DNA from: Nymphaea colorata
Taxonomy: Eukaryota; Streptophyta; Magnoliopsida; Nymphaeales; Nymphaeaceae
Length of the DNA: 64,000 nucleotides
Assembly: GCF_008831285.2 (NCBI RefSeq)
Contig: NC_045139.1
Location: forward strand, 3,480,704 to 3,544,703
Reading direction: 5' to 3'
Made by a program: the position numbers and the translations under genes. The notes beneath the pieces were generated by a model that had not been told where the DNA came from, did no database searches, and saw only the letters and a program-made list of their open reading frames with translations. This document shows, one piece after another, positions 38,301 through 51,088 of this stretch. Numbering within the stretch: the first letter of the stretch is position 1; every line of letters starts with the position of its first letter.

Positions 38301-39215
38301 ACTCTGCAAGATCTGCGCAAATGGTAGACATAAAAACTCAATGAATAAGAAAAAGGCTGCAAGAACAATCTGAGTACATATATTAAAGACTAACCCTGCG
38401 ACATAATAATCTCAAGGGCTCTCTCCCGCAAAAGTGCACCATAAAGGAAGAGAACCATCCCAAGCTCGAACCTTAGATCATTGATCTGGAAAAATTTAGG
38501 AGTCCCAAGATTGAGCATAGAAGACGCGTTGATCGCACTAGACCACCGTAACCTAAGCTCTGATGTCCATCGAAAGACCCGATTCTTGTTTTCAATCTTG
38601 TCAAGTTGCAATATTAGGTTCTCCAGCAAAGGCAAATAGAGCTCCAACTTTTGTAAGTCCTGAAGAAAAGATTTGCAAAATCAGGAACAGGATCAATAAA
38701 ACATAATTATCAAGAACAGATATAATTGCCAGACCAATGTTACCCTTTGGCATTGAGAAGTGAGCCCTCCAGACATCTCCCTTTGAATAACCTCCGAGGT
38801 GAAACTAGTTCCATTTATAGATTCTTCAAGTGCTTTCCTTCTGGAACTCAAATCTTTTAAGTATTCCAATGTGCCAGAATCAAGTGCAGGGAAATTCTCT
38901 TCAAACAGTACCTGAGTAATAGAACAGAACCCAAAGTTACCACTACTTTCACATTAAACAAGAGCAGAAACCAGGATAGGTTGAAGCATCGACCTCAGAA
39001 TCATAACTCATCTCAGTATTAAGATGAAAGAAACCCCAATAAAAGAACGTTTTACTACTAGAGTCCAAGATACTCTAAACAGAAACATTATCTAACCTAT
39101 CTCTGGCCAAGACAATTCCACAAACGAAAAGGAGAAAACAGTTCATGGGGAGGGGAAAAATCACAATTACCTTCTTGGTCTTGAGGCCCGACAACTTGTG
39201 GGAGTGCAGCAGCAT
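35342..39215 (-). CDS. Plant BRO1-domain protein, 379 aa
   Basis: Six minus-strand exons join in phase: 39215-39171, 38911-38744, 38659-38395, 38312-38146, 37516-37370 and 35689-35342 (stop at 35344-35342). All use GT/AG sites. The start MLLHSHKLSGLKTKK was chosen because plant homologues begin with a short LKTKK-type lead into the BRO1 domain. Landmarks in order are TLEYLKDLSSRRKALEESIN (near residue 30), MSGGLTSQCQ, LELYLPLLENLI, the strongly conserved FELGMVLFLYGALLRERAL (near residue 145), FRKAAGVYNYLAEDVLP, ICLAEAQ and GLAIGVLRDAV. The C-terminus reads IPYAPKRLGRELMFRI. BRO1 domains bind ESCRT-III partners in endosomal sorting. The plant proteins of this length are a BRO1 domain alone, and their precise role is little known. 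The last intron is 1.7 kb. Confidence 0.9.
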
Positions 39216-39502
39216 ATTTGATCCGGAAAAGAACAAAAGAGATGCAAACAAAAAGCACCCCACAGGCACAAAGACAAGACAGCCACAAGCAGGGAGGAAA
39301 AGAGGCAGAGATTCCAGGGAGTAGGAAAAGATCTCAGAAGGATCGAGTAAGGTGGTGTACAATTGAGGTGATTGCTTCGCAGTTGACGTGAAGAGTCAAT
39401 GCACTGGCGAAGATGCTTCCCAGTCTCTCTCTGTCTCACCCTCTCGACGAGCTTGGGAGCTACCACGAGACTTCGACTTGGTCTTCGCTCGCAGGAAGCC
39501 AT
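39167..39502 (-). other. Long upstream reading frame overlapping the BRO1 start
   Basis: A 111-codon frame (MASCERRPSRS...) opens at 39502, upstream of and overlapping the BRO1 start at 39215 in another frame. A second upstream ATG at 39362 is in frame with the BRO1 start and would add 49 hydrophobic residues. Both probably lie in the 5' leader. Either could lower translation of the main frame, but this is inference. Confidence 0.35.
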
Positions 39503-41476
39503 GATTTTCTTACTTTTCTTTCTTCAGCCATTAACGGAAATTTTGCCATTTTAGAATCGATGATTATTTTAGATGATTACTTTGCTAATTTTACATTCGA
39601 TTAAAACTTCACTTCCCAATTGAAAAAAAAAATCTCATAAGAAAATGTCTATGGCTGAATGCCATTAATTCCATCCGAGCACTTTCTCACTTCTCAAAAG
39701 ACATGTCTATTTTTTTATTAGAATAAAATGTTTCAGTAAATCTGAACTTGCCACAAAACCAATATAGAGTAAGCATGAAACGGTCAGAGGACAAGGTAGA
39801 GATGAAATCTACCAGAAGTTAGAGATGAAGACGCACTCTATTCTTTTTTCTTTCATGCCAAAATTTTCAGCCTGGAAAGCGAAAACTGGTCCCTACGGCG
39901 ATGGTTACCTTCAAACGGACAGCTTTCACCTTTTGAAAAAGGATGATTACCATCAGCCAACCTTCTTTTTTTCTCTTTTCTTTTGAAACAAGATAAAAAT
40001 CTTGATCTTCTAAACTTTTTTCTGATCAAGTTTCAATCCTGCCACTTTTTCCTTTCAGCTTTTTCATGGTGTTGATCTTGTTTTCTTCAGCTTTAAATTT
40101 GCGTGCTCGCTGACATTTTTGTTTTAGTAAGTTTAAAAGTTGTGTTTGTATGACACCTTCGAAGAAATGACATTTTGCGAAAATCAGGTTTCGTAAAACT
40201 TAGATTTTCCAAATAGTTTCTAGAACATAATTTATGCATTCGGGTGACCACACCAAAATGAGATTTTGGGGAACCAAGTTTGTCTTCAGCCCAACTTTAA
40301 TGGTCAATCAAACACGTCTAAATGTTATTTTGCCTCCAAAATGACATTTAATGATGTCAACCAACCATGCTTTGAGTGGTCTAAACTTTAAAATGTTGTT
40401 TATCATTGAGGAAAATAATTTGAATTATAGCAACTTTGACATTATGACATTTTACCTACGACAGTTCAATGTTATATTCAATCGACAATAATAAGTAAAA
40501 ATGTTATTATAACATTTTACCATGAAAAATAAAACGCCATAATAAATTACATGCTCTAGAATTCTAATCTTCTTGACATATGTTCATAAAGAGTGGCATT
40601 CACAAGACTAAAACTATATCGACTTAAATGCTCTAAGGGTCCACCCTACCACGACAATTCTTTAGATATAACATATATAGCGTGGGGGTTACGTTGGTAC
40701 ACCTATACACTTCATAATATAACATTAAAAAATAAAAGATGTACAAAAAAAAAAAAAAAATCTAACAAACAAGCTACCAAGAAACTACCGGACTATGACA
40801 AATGTGCTTAACTTTTTTTTTATAATATTCAAATTCCACCCTCCAAACAAAGAACTTAATTTAAAAGAAATGCACTTATGAAGACAAAACATTTAAGCCT
40901 CCAAGAACATAATATATAGGGTCTTTTTAAGGGAGATTCCTAGTTCGATTCTGGTGGGTATCCAAGTCAAAGGGTACATTATTGCATCGCTGACATTGAA
41001 CCAGCTAAAGACCCCAAAATAAGTAAATTAGGGAGGGAAAGGCGTTAAGATATTTTTTAAAACTATGAGTTGTAAACCTCTTGTTTACCTAAAAGACTAA
41101 ATATATAAAAAACAAAAAATAAATGTATATAAAAAAAATTTAAGGACCTCGGCATCTAGGAACCATCACAAGTTGGCAACTTCTATTGCATTAGAATGTC
41201 ATTGTAGAATGGCCAGGTTGTCACATTGTTGGTGATATTGGTGAATAATATAAAATAGTCGCAAGGCCAACAGACTTATTATAACAAGATAATGCCATTT
41301 TTATGTTAGATGTTTAATCAGTGTATCCTTTTGCTACTTAGGCACATGTTGTTTCTTACTATGTTTGATTTAGGTGTGGACCGCGTAATTTCTTATTAAA
41401 AAAGAAAAAGCATCGATTTTCCAGCTCTTAGACATTTATATTATATCTACACAGTTAAGTTTGAAAGCAAGGTTTT

Positions 41477-41498
41477 TATTATTATTATTATTATTATC
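41477..41498. repeat. (ATT)n microsatellite
   Basis: About seven ATT units. Confidence 0.9.
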
Positions 41499-41853
41499 TT
41501 GGTTTGACATGGCATTTTCACTGTCACATAAAGGATACTTCTTATAGCTGTCATATATACATTGGTAGCTACCAGATCCATATATAACTTGAATGAGAAT
41601 CATATCAGCCGTTGATTTTAAGGAAATCGGGTGGTTAGCATCAAATTGAAAAATAGAAACAATTAAACTTGTATCTTTAAGAGACAGAAATGCCCTTCAT
41701 AGAACGAAACAAATCAGTTTCCTTGATTGAGATCTCTTGCTGTCTTTCGAGGGCATTTTTGTCTCTTGAAAATGCAGTTTTATTTTTATTTTTTACTTAA
41801 TTTCCATTATTTTATCTCCTTAAAATCGACAGCTTATATAATTTCTATCCATT

Positions 41854-41855
<2 letters not shown>

Positions 41856-41890
<35 letters not shown>
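41856..41890. repeat. (AT)n microsatellite
   Basis: About 17 AT units. Confidence 0.95.
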
Positions 41891-41892
<2 letters not shown>

Positions 41893-42343
41893 CAGCCTCC
41901 CTTACGAACAATATTGTCTCAAATCACCAGATTTAGATGATTATTGGGAAAACATGATCCATTTAGAGGACATTTAGTAAAGAAAACATTATGCTCTGGG
42001 AAAACATGTTTCCATAACATGCATTTTAGGAACATCATCTTATTTTTTCAAAAGATATATTATCGCTATGTCCAGTCTTTGATTTTAGATCTTGGCAAAA
42101 TATCCATGATCAGAGCAAGCTTCCACAAATAAAAACATTATCGCTACTGTTTAATGCTAGCATAATTTCTGCTCTGTTTGGATCGTCAACCAAGACCAAA
42201 GAACGAAAATTACACACACACACACATTGAAATTACTCATATTTTATTATTTTGATGTAGAATTAGAAGTAAGTACATATACACTTGCAATTGGCGTTGT
42301 TTCCGTTGAATTTCATATGATATTCTAAATTTGGATCCACATA

Positions 42344-42376
42344 TTCTTCTCTCTCTCTCTCTTTCTCTCTCTCTTT
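42344..42376. repeat. (CT)n microsatellite
   Basis: CT units interrupted once by TTT. Confidence 0.9.
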
Positions 42377-42632
42377 TGTTTATTGGTGATTTTCCTTTTT
42401 GTTATCCTTTGCATGTTTAACATCCTCATATTTGAAATCTAGAGTTTGTGGGACCCATTGTCTGAATAAACAGTATTTTTTTGCATGTAAATTTTACGTC
42501 AAAATTAAATAGCAAAGCCCTCATATTTGAAGCACCTCAAATCTCAGTGATCTTATATCACTTCATAGTGAATTGAGAAGAGAATTAGAGAGAATGATTA
42601 GAAATTGGGATTCTCTTATTTTACACACACAA

Positions 42633-42704
<72 letters not shown>
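42633..42704. repeat. (AT)n microsatellite with central break
   Basis: Two (AT)n runs are separated by a TTA step. A short CA run lies just to the left. Confidence 0.95.
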
Positions 42705-42707
<3 letters not shown>

Positions 42708-42894
42708 ATAAATTGTGAATCTAGTTGTTTAGAGTCATTCAACTCACTCATGAGAGCTGTCCGACTTATTATAATAGATGGTTGAGAGAAAAACAAAAAA
42801 AAATACGTGGAGTAATATTAGATGACAAAAATGTAATCACATTTTCATTTTTCCACAACTGAGTAACTATGGACAATTACAGTTACCATTTAAT

Positions 42895-42916
42895 ACACAC
42901 ACACATACATATATAG

Positions 42917-42947
<31 letters not shown>

Positions 42948-42972
42948 AAAAAAAAAAAAAAGAGAGAGAGAA
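42895..42972. repeat. Compound CA/AT/GA microsatellite
   Basis: A CA run, an AT run, GA units and a poly-A stretch follow each other directly, then more GA units. Confidence 0.9.
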
Positions 42973-43153
42973 AGGGAGAAAGAACCGATAAAATGAGAAT
43001 GTATATTAAAATTGAGGAACAAAACGTCCCCTAAATACAAAAATTGAGGACAAGAAGTCTCATAGTTACAGTAACAAACCGCAAGACAAAAGCAAAAGAG
43101 GAAATATAAGAGAGAAAGAGTGAGAGAAAGATAAAGTAAAATTAGAGTTAGCA

Positions 43154-43267
<114 letters not shown>

Positions 43268-43699
43268 GTATGCATATTTTTTCTTCCTGTCATTGCCGAA
43301 GTTCCGTAACCAAAAAAAGATGCGGTCCTCACGTATGAAAAGCGTGATAACAAAATATTTCAAATGCCAAATAAACTATGCTTAAAAGTATAAGGAGACC
43401 AACAACTTTTGTACGGAAGTAATAGTCCTTGTTAACTTTTCTTTTCTGATTGCTTTGAAAGAAAAAGACTTTTTATATAAAAGTGACGGTAGTTGTTTGC
43501 TTTTCTGTATCCTTGAATAGCTACAAAGTGGATTCAATCCACATGCATGCCAGATTCACACAAACAAGGAGGGAAAAAAAATGAAAACGTTATGCGAGTT
43601 AAAAATAACACGGGATGCCTCATATTAACCACACACATCAATGGGAAGCTACAATAAGCTACAATTTTTGTTCTGAGGGGCAACGTCAAAGAGTTTTAC

Positions 43700-44140
43700 G
43701 GCTCAATATATTCGATTTGAATCGGATATCCGACCGATCCGATCCAAAAAAATCAGATATGGATAAAAATTTAATATCCGATTAAGAAATCGGATCAGAT
43801 TTAATAAATGACATCCGATCGGATTCGGATTCGGATATACATGAATATCAGATCGGATTCAGATACAGATTCAGATCAGATTCATTTTTAGACAAATATC
43901 CTCTATCTAATACTTAGAAAATGGCAAAATCCGGTTCAAAATTCGGATTCAGATATAAATATAAAAATCAGATTTGAATCGGATTCGGATTGTAAAATCA
44001 GATTTCGGATTTCGGATTCAAATATGACTTTGATTTATTCGAATTCAAATTTGAATCCGAATCCGAATATATGAATATCCAAAAAAACGTATATGATTGA
44101 AGATGTATCCGATCCGAATCCGATCCGTTGACATCCACAA
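43700..44140. repeat. ATCCGA/TCGGAT-rich dispersed repeat, copy 3
   Basis: The block is dense in CGGATTCGGAT and ATCCGAATCCGA. Left and right halves are imperfect inverted repeats (left end CGGATATCCGACCGATCCGA, right end GTATCCGATCCGAATCCGA). The central landmark GACAAATATCCTCTATC is shared with the copy at 14760-15031. The ends lie near TTCGATTTGAATCGG and CCGTTGACATCC. It is non-coding and able to form long hairpins; the class is unknown. Confidence 0.65.
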
Positions 44141-45531
44141 GCAGCTTATATATAAATAATAAAATGATTATGAGGCACCAATATAAAAATAAGCGAGTTT
44201 ATGTGGACTGGTGTGCGCAATTACTTACACCAGCTTTCACCTCGGCCATTGTTTGTACTCTCAATATTTTTCATTCTACTTAAATATCATGTAATTCTTA
44301 ACATTTCAAGTGAATATTTTCATATGTGTGTATATAAACATGCACAAACCAAATTCTTAAGTGCTAAACTCATTAACAATGATCTTCGTCTTTAATTTGT
44401 TCATATATGAGGAAAAAAAGAAGAAAATATGTGAATTAATACTACATTACTAAAAGGTTTTATATTTTTTTGTTACCATTTATAGGAACTAAATCAATGA
44501 TTGAGATTATTCTTAATGGATCTTACTCTTAAAAAGGTTTCATACTTGCTCATTTATATATTTGTAAAGAAAACAAGAATCAAAAGAGTTATCTTCTATG
44601 AATTGCATCCATGGAATTCTACATTGTTGATTGTCGACAAAATCTACATGTAACTATCTTGAGCTCATCTCATCTCACAAAAATTGATTTTTAATTTTTT
44701 TAGGAATAGATGCTTTTTTGAAAAAAGGGGAAAAGGCATTGTTTTCTTTATTGAAAACAAAAAACAAGTAAGACCGTTGACTTTGACCGAGCCCAGTAAA
44801 GTCTGTAGCTCCAAAAGTGAGCGCACTTATAAGCCAAGTCGGCTGCGCCAGCCAACCTAAGAACCGTTCTCTCGGGAAAGTTTTCATTTTTTTTGACCAA
44901 GCCTAGATCTTGCCCATAAATATCAATTAGGTCCCTCACTTCTCTGATTTTTGAGTGGGCCATCAGTTTCACGGACAACCATAAAAACAAAGTTCAAGTT
45001 ATGTCATTTTACACATATAAATGTCAAAAATTTTCTAAGCTATCTTATTAAGTAAAAAACATTTTTAATTTCATGAATAAAAGAAATAAAAGGATTATCA
45101 CTTTCTTAGCATTAGTTAAAAAAAAAAAACTTAAAGCACTTGACTGAGTTGACCAACCTTTGAAAGGCTACCAATTGTTAATTTAAATTTAAGAGGTTTA
45201 TGTTCTACCTATTCGTAAAATCTAACTTATTTATATGTTAAAATTTTTGTAAAATTTATTTATTTATATATAAATACTCCAATAAAATTCAAGACATTGT
45301 GAAAATTTTTATTTATTTACACAGAAGCCTGCTCATCCAAGTAATCGAAAATCGAAAGAGAATACTAAAATCAACCCTTTATTTGACAATTACTGAAGTT
45401 GAGACTTATATTTGGAATTATGACTAAAAATGAGTTATACGTGAAAATTTAATTCGTTTAAAGTGCCCGCTAGCTTCCCGTCCTGCCACTGTGTCGCACG
45501 AGGGGAGGGAGTCCTCTGCTGCTGCCGGCAA

Positions 45532-48500
45532 ATGGCGTCGTCGCTTCTTCTTCTTCATCTCCATCCTCCTCACTTTTCTTCTCCGATCGCCACTCGAAGG
45601 GATTCCGGCTTTCCGACGCCTCTGATTCCTTCGCCTTTCCGGGTTTCTCTCCGAACAACCAGGCGAAGCGGGAGAGGAAGATGCAGCACCAGCACGAGGC
45701 AGGTACTCCTCCTCTCTTCCCCTCTACAATGTTTTGGTACACAGTGATCGTTTCAGTAGGATTCTTCGAAACTTTGCCACTTTCCCGTCTGATTTGTTTG
45801 GATTTTGAAGAAAAATTCTTCCCTTTTTGCTTCGTTGCTGATGTTTCTCTAATGGAGCGCTCATCTCCTCAGACGACCTCTTGTCCAGCTGACTGCTTAT
45901 ATTCGCAACGTAGCTCTTTCCCTCTAATGGGCAGTATCGTTTGTGTTTTGATCCAGTAGCGAAGTGAGCTTGTCTGAGGAGTTTCAAAGAGATGAACAGT
46001 CTGACGAGCTCAGGATCATGTTATCCGGAGGAGGAACAGGAGGCCACATCTATCCGGCGATAGCAGTCGCCGACGAGATCAAGACTCTGCATCCCACTGC
46101 TCGCTTCCGTTTTGTTGGCAGGCAGTACGGGGTGGAATGGGCGGCCGTTCAGGCCGCTGGGTTCGAGATCGTGGCCATCCAGGCTTATGCTCTAAAGCGT
46201 CCGTTCTTGTCCGTGGCGAATCTTTTGCTCCCTTTCCGGCTCCTGAAGTCTATGGCGGAGAGTTGGAGGATTCTAGATGAGTTCCGGCCGGAGGTCGTCA
46301 TTGGCACCGGCGGATACGTGTCCTTCCCAGTGTGCTTTGTAGCTGCTCTGCGAGGGATAAAGATGGTGATCCAGGAGCAGAACTCACAGGCGGGGCTGGC
46401 AAACTGGGTTCTCTCGGCGTTCGCAACGAAGATCTTCCTGGCGTTCTCATTGTGCGTCCAGTACTTTCCAGCTGACAAGTGCATGGTCACCGGCAATCCC
46501 GTGAGACCGTCTTTGCGGGCATTCGTCTCAAAGGCGGTAGCGAGGACGCATTTCTTCCCTAGCGCGGGGAAATCCGCCAAGACGCCGCAGGTGGTGCTAA
46601 TTCTCGGAGGATCGGCAAAGGCCAACAATGTCAACGTTGCGGTTCTTAATATGTACTCTCAGATGCTGATGGAGCATAAAGATCGCTACATTATCTGGCA
46701 AACGGGGCACGATGGCTTCGATGAAATGGAGAGCCTGGTTAAGGGTCATCGTCGCCTCTCGCTGGTCCCGTAAGTCTCTTGTTCTGTTTTTAGCTTCTTA
46801 GTTCTCTTGGTCGTGGGTATATTTGACTACTCTCGTTCTTGTCGATCTAGAACTACCGGTCCTTCGGATTAGTAAGCATAATTTAGTTTTACTATTTCAT
46901 AGGTCAACACGTAGGTAGGAGAGAAGAGAAGCCATATGGTTCGTGATGTAGGGTCTGCGTAAGTGGCGTTGCAAAATCGTGAACGTATTGGGTATGACAT
47001 TAAGAAAAATCTGAGATATTTCCATGTTCAAATTTTTCAGATTATGAGCATAGCGGTCAAAGGATGACTGTGAATTGGGGGAACTAGGAAACTTTTGTGT
47101 TTCTCACAAATCACAAAGTGAATCACATATTTAGTTACGTCTATCGATCAAAGCCTTGTTGACCTCTTAAACCATGACGCTGCCCTCATATCCATAGAAA
47201 AGGGTTATGCTAGTGCATCTACGCTGGTTCTTTAGACACTATTGCTGCTTTCTTATGGCTTTGTTGGCAAACCTAGTTTGTTTCAGTGTGCTGGTCTTTA
47301 ACAGCAATAAATATTTCACCTTTGCTATGAGTCGTGTTATTTCAGCAGAAGATCATCTAGCTCAGCTTTGCAAATCACGAATAGTAAAAAATAAACTCTT
47401 GCTCAAGATCAAAAGAGAAAATCTGGAGAAAATGAATTGTCATGGTAAAAAAGTGAAGAAACATGCACGCTGTATGTGCATGAGCAATTTTTGTACCAAT
47501 GCTAGTAGATTCTCAGCCATGCACCTCTCTTTGTAGTGGAGGTAGTAGAGATTTTTGCAAGTCCAAATCAATCTTCACCCTAGAAATGCTAACGCTCTGG
47601 CTTACTCACCAACAAGAAATACAAAAAATGCACAGACAGTCTTAAAGTGGCCCATTTTGGTGCATTTTTTGTTGACAGGTAGCTCAGGAGGTCAACATCA
47701 GATGACCAGCTTTGTGGGAAACTATGTCCCCAGTTACATTTTAGTTTGAAAGTTAGACAACCAACTGATAAGTTAGCCTTTTATTCGCTTTTTAAAGCAA
47801 AATCTTAATAGTAATTACAAACGCTATTTTTTGGCTGCTTAATAATTAGAATTTCAAAACCATGACTTGAAGATCAAGGGAAAGCCAAACTTTATCATGC
47901 CACTACCAGTTTAACAAAAATCAAACGTGATTTAACTGGTGATATATCAAATATAGTGGCTGTTTTTCTTTTCCTCAGATAATTTTAATTTTCATTTTTC
48001 ATTGACTTCATTCATGGTATTCTATTTCTGAACTTTGAACTTGTCATTAATTGCTACATAGTTCATAACTGATTGTATAAATTTTCTTCCCTAAACCATC
48101 CTAGTGTCTTTAATTTGCAGTTTTTTGGAGAGGATGGATTTGGCATATGCTGCTGCAGACCTTGTTATTTCCAGGGCAGGTGCAATGACATGCACAGAGA
48201 TCTTGACGACTGGGAAACCTTCTATTCTTGTAGGTTTCACCTTTTTTTTCCCCTAAATTTTCTTATTAATTATCCCAATCTCTTATTTCAAAAAATATTC
48301 CATCAACTTCTAAATTCTCTAGATAGTATCTTCATTTCTCCAAATGCCATGAGTAGTTCAAGACGTAACTTTTAAAGTAGTTGAAAGGGCTTTTTCCATG
48401 TTATGCCTTTTTACTGATGTACAATATTCAATCTATGTGTCTCTGTTACTATTGCGTCTCTGTTTGTTGGATAGAATGCACCTTGTTGTTCGCATGTCTG

Positions 48501-50077
48501 TCAAAGACTCAAAGATGGTGAGAGGAAACTAAAATCATCAGATATTGAACTTTGCAAAATATTTCTTTTTGTCATTCATGATGAGTATAGCTTGCTCATG
48601 GTGTTGCCTGGAGTCCTTCTTCTTGGTGGGATCAGGAAAGGAAAAAAATTACTCATGAATGGTAATACCACTCTGCATGTTGCATCAAGCCAAATGTGGT
48701 TTGGAAGCTTGGAGTGCTGAAAGTGAAGCTGTGCATGTCAAACCTTTGAAATTGAATGGAGTATCAGAACTCGAACCAAATATGCTTGAAAAAAAATACT
48801 GAGTACATATATTCTTGGATTAGCCCAGCCAGAACTTGAAAATGAAGTAAAACAAAAATAGGGAAAAAAAATGCTTGTCTTGAAATTTTATAAATGTACA
48901 ACTTATGAAGTTTCTTTTTTCCATGTTTACTCCTCAACAGTCATAAATTGTATGAATCTACTCATTTCACATCAGATGCGGTCGTTTCCTAAATATTTAC
49001 TATGGAAATAACATATGTACAGATTTCATTATCCATTGCAAGCATAGGTTAGCTATTTAGTCATGGGTAACTCTAAGAGGTTTCACCTGTAGCTGTTGAT
49101 GCATACTCAGAATAACTGTTAGTTTACATATTTTAATAATGTTAGTGGACCTGTATTGCAACTTGGAGACGAAACTGCATTACATTTTTTGACACATTCA
49201 GAATAAATGAATAACCTCCAGCAAGCTTCACATTTCACCATATGAAGCTGGAGCAAAATAGATTTCTTTATTTTCAATTCCAGGAGCCATGAAATTGGCT
49301 GGATTATACTAGATGTATTAGAAATAGGTTCCAATTCTATCATTACTCGTTCAAATGCCCGAACTTTTGCCATGCAGATACCATTACCAGATGTTGCAGA
49401 AGATCACCAAACAAGAAACGCATCTATTATGACAGAGATAGCTGGTTCAATGGTGCTGGACGAGGAGATGCTTGACTCGTCTACACTTAGAGCTGCAATT
49501 GAGGAAATATTAGGTGTGGCATGCTCTTTGAAAATTTTCCAGCATTGATTTGTCATTATGATGAAGAATGCATCAAATTACTTGCACATCCTATACAAGA
49601 CTGGTGATAGTGAACAGTTAGCCTTTGTAAATTTATTTTCAATGGAAATGTTGCAGCATTTTGAAATTGTATGTTTGCTATATACTGAGCCAGCTCATTT
49701 TTTGGTCAAATCATAGTGACCCAGATGTTCTTGCATTTTTATTTTCATGTCTTCTCGAATTAACCAAAACATGGTTTTGATCCTTTGCTATTTTCATTTT
49801 TGCCTTTTCTCATAAACTGTTTCACAGCATAAGCTTGCAACCGCTATACTTTTTAAAAGCTTAAAACAATCTCAACAGTTGATTTAGTGTTGCTAGAACT
49901 TTCTGCAGAATCAAACATGTTTCCCATCTTATTTCTTGCATCTATTATCTATTCACAGGTGATGAGAGCCTCATGACAGAGATGTCTGAGAAATGCTTGA
50001 GGTCAGCAATGCCTGAAGCTTCAAGACAAATAGCCGAGCAGATTCTTTCTCTTGTTGATGTCTCTCACAAACAGTAG
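45532..50077 (+). CDS. MurG, plastid-type lipid II GlcNAc transferase, about 434 aa
   Basis: MurG moves GlcNAc from UDP-GlcNAc onto lipid I to make lipid II, the last cytoplasmic-side step of peptidoglycan precursor synthesis; in plants this belongs to the plastid pathway. Proposed exons are 45532-45702, 46000-46769, 48121-48229, 49378-49513 and 49959-50077. Exons 2-5 join cleanly. Exon 1 encodes an Arg/Ser/Thr-rich transit-like peptide. The acceptor at 46000 was chosen only to keep the frame, since better-looking sites near 45957 need a different phase. Motifs in order are [12 protein letters not shown] (residues of about 65-76), [47 protein letters not shown] (260-265), [28 protein letters not shown] and [15 protein letters not shown]. 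They match MurG throughout, with intact C-terminal donor-binding motifs. GGSAKA departs from the usual GGSxGA loop. The stop is TAG at 50075. Confidence 0.88.
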
Positions 50078-50997
50078 AAACAAAGTATGTAACTGTTTGT
50101 CACATCTTTCCCGAAACTACCATTTTTTGGATCTATGTCTGATTATAGTAGAGAATTAGAATGACATTTAGATTTACTTGGGCTTATGGACTTACTATTG
50201 CTTGTAGATGGAAATCTTTGCCTATTTTTGGTGATCATTCTTAATCTAGAACTTCTTAGGGGTAAACTTGTCAGGAACAATTGAGATTAAGGTCAGCTAG
50301 TGTAGGAGTTCTTTGCTTTCTCGCATTCATGGTTTTCCTGTCAAACTTTGTCCAACAAGGTGCTTAGTGCTCACTTATGTCTATATTGAAGCATTGGTAT
50401 GTTCGCTCCAAAAGTTATTATGGTTTTACTCTACACACGTTGTCAATGGTACGGTCGGAAAAAGCAAAAAAAGTTTGAACCAGCTTTCAAACAGTATGGC
50501 TTGTGGGCACAAAACTGTGGCACTTTTCTTAGCCTCAATCAGGCAATCATGCTTTATCTCTCTGTTTCTTGCACTGCACTTGCTTTCAATGGGTCTCTCT
50601 CTCTGTCTCAATACATTTAAAATGCCTTGTTAGATAATAAAAGCCAACTATGGATGATATGAATTTTCCTGAACTATGGATGGTAAGAAAGAAGCCAGGT
50701 TCATTTTTTTAAGGAATTCTAGAAAAGGTTGCTGGTGGACGTTTCCAGACACATATGTTGCTGATGTCCAAACCTGTGATTCTTTGCTGATCTGGAACTT
50801 TTGTTTCTATCTATCCTGCACTTTAATATAGGAAGTACAAAAGAATTTCATGAACAGAACCATATAGTTCAATTCCTGGAAAATAAAAATGCTGACATTA
50901 GATGGACAGTTAGTAGGTTTTATTTGCTTTCTAAAATCTTGTACATGAAAAACATACTCATGCTACTGTTAGAAACATGTAAACTTGTGGATAATAT

Positions 50998-50998
<1 letters not shown>

Positions 50999-51036
<38 letters not shown>

Positions 51037-51088
51037 CACACTCTCTCTCTCTCTCTCTCTCTCTCCCTCTCTCTCTCTCTCCCTCTCC
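50999..51088. repeat. (CT)n(AT)n(CT)n compound microsatellite
   Basis: CT units, then about nine AT units, a short CA run and a second, longer CT run with CCCT interruptions. Confidence 0.95.

Noticed and set aside
44748..44990. 80-codon minus-strand frame (MFLWLSVKLMAHSK...)
   Set aside because: It looks protein-like in composition, but I could not tie it to any family or find adjoining exons.
46185..46634. 149-codon minus-strand open frame
   Set aside because: Antisense shadow of MurG exon 2.
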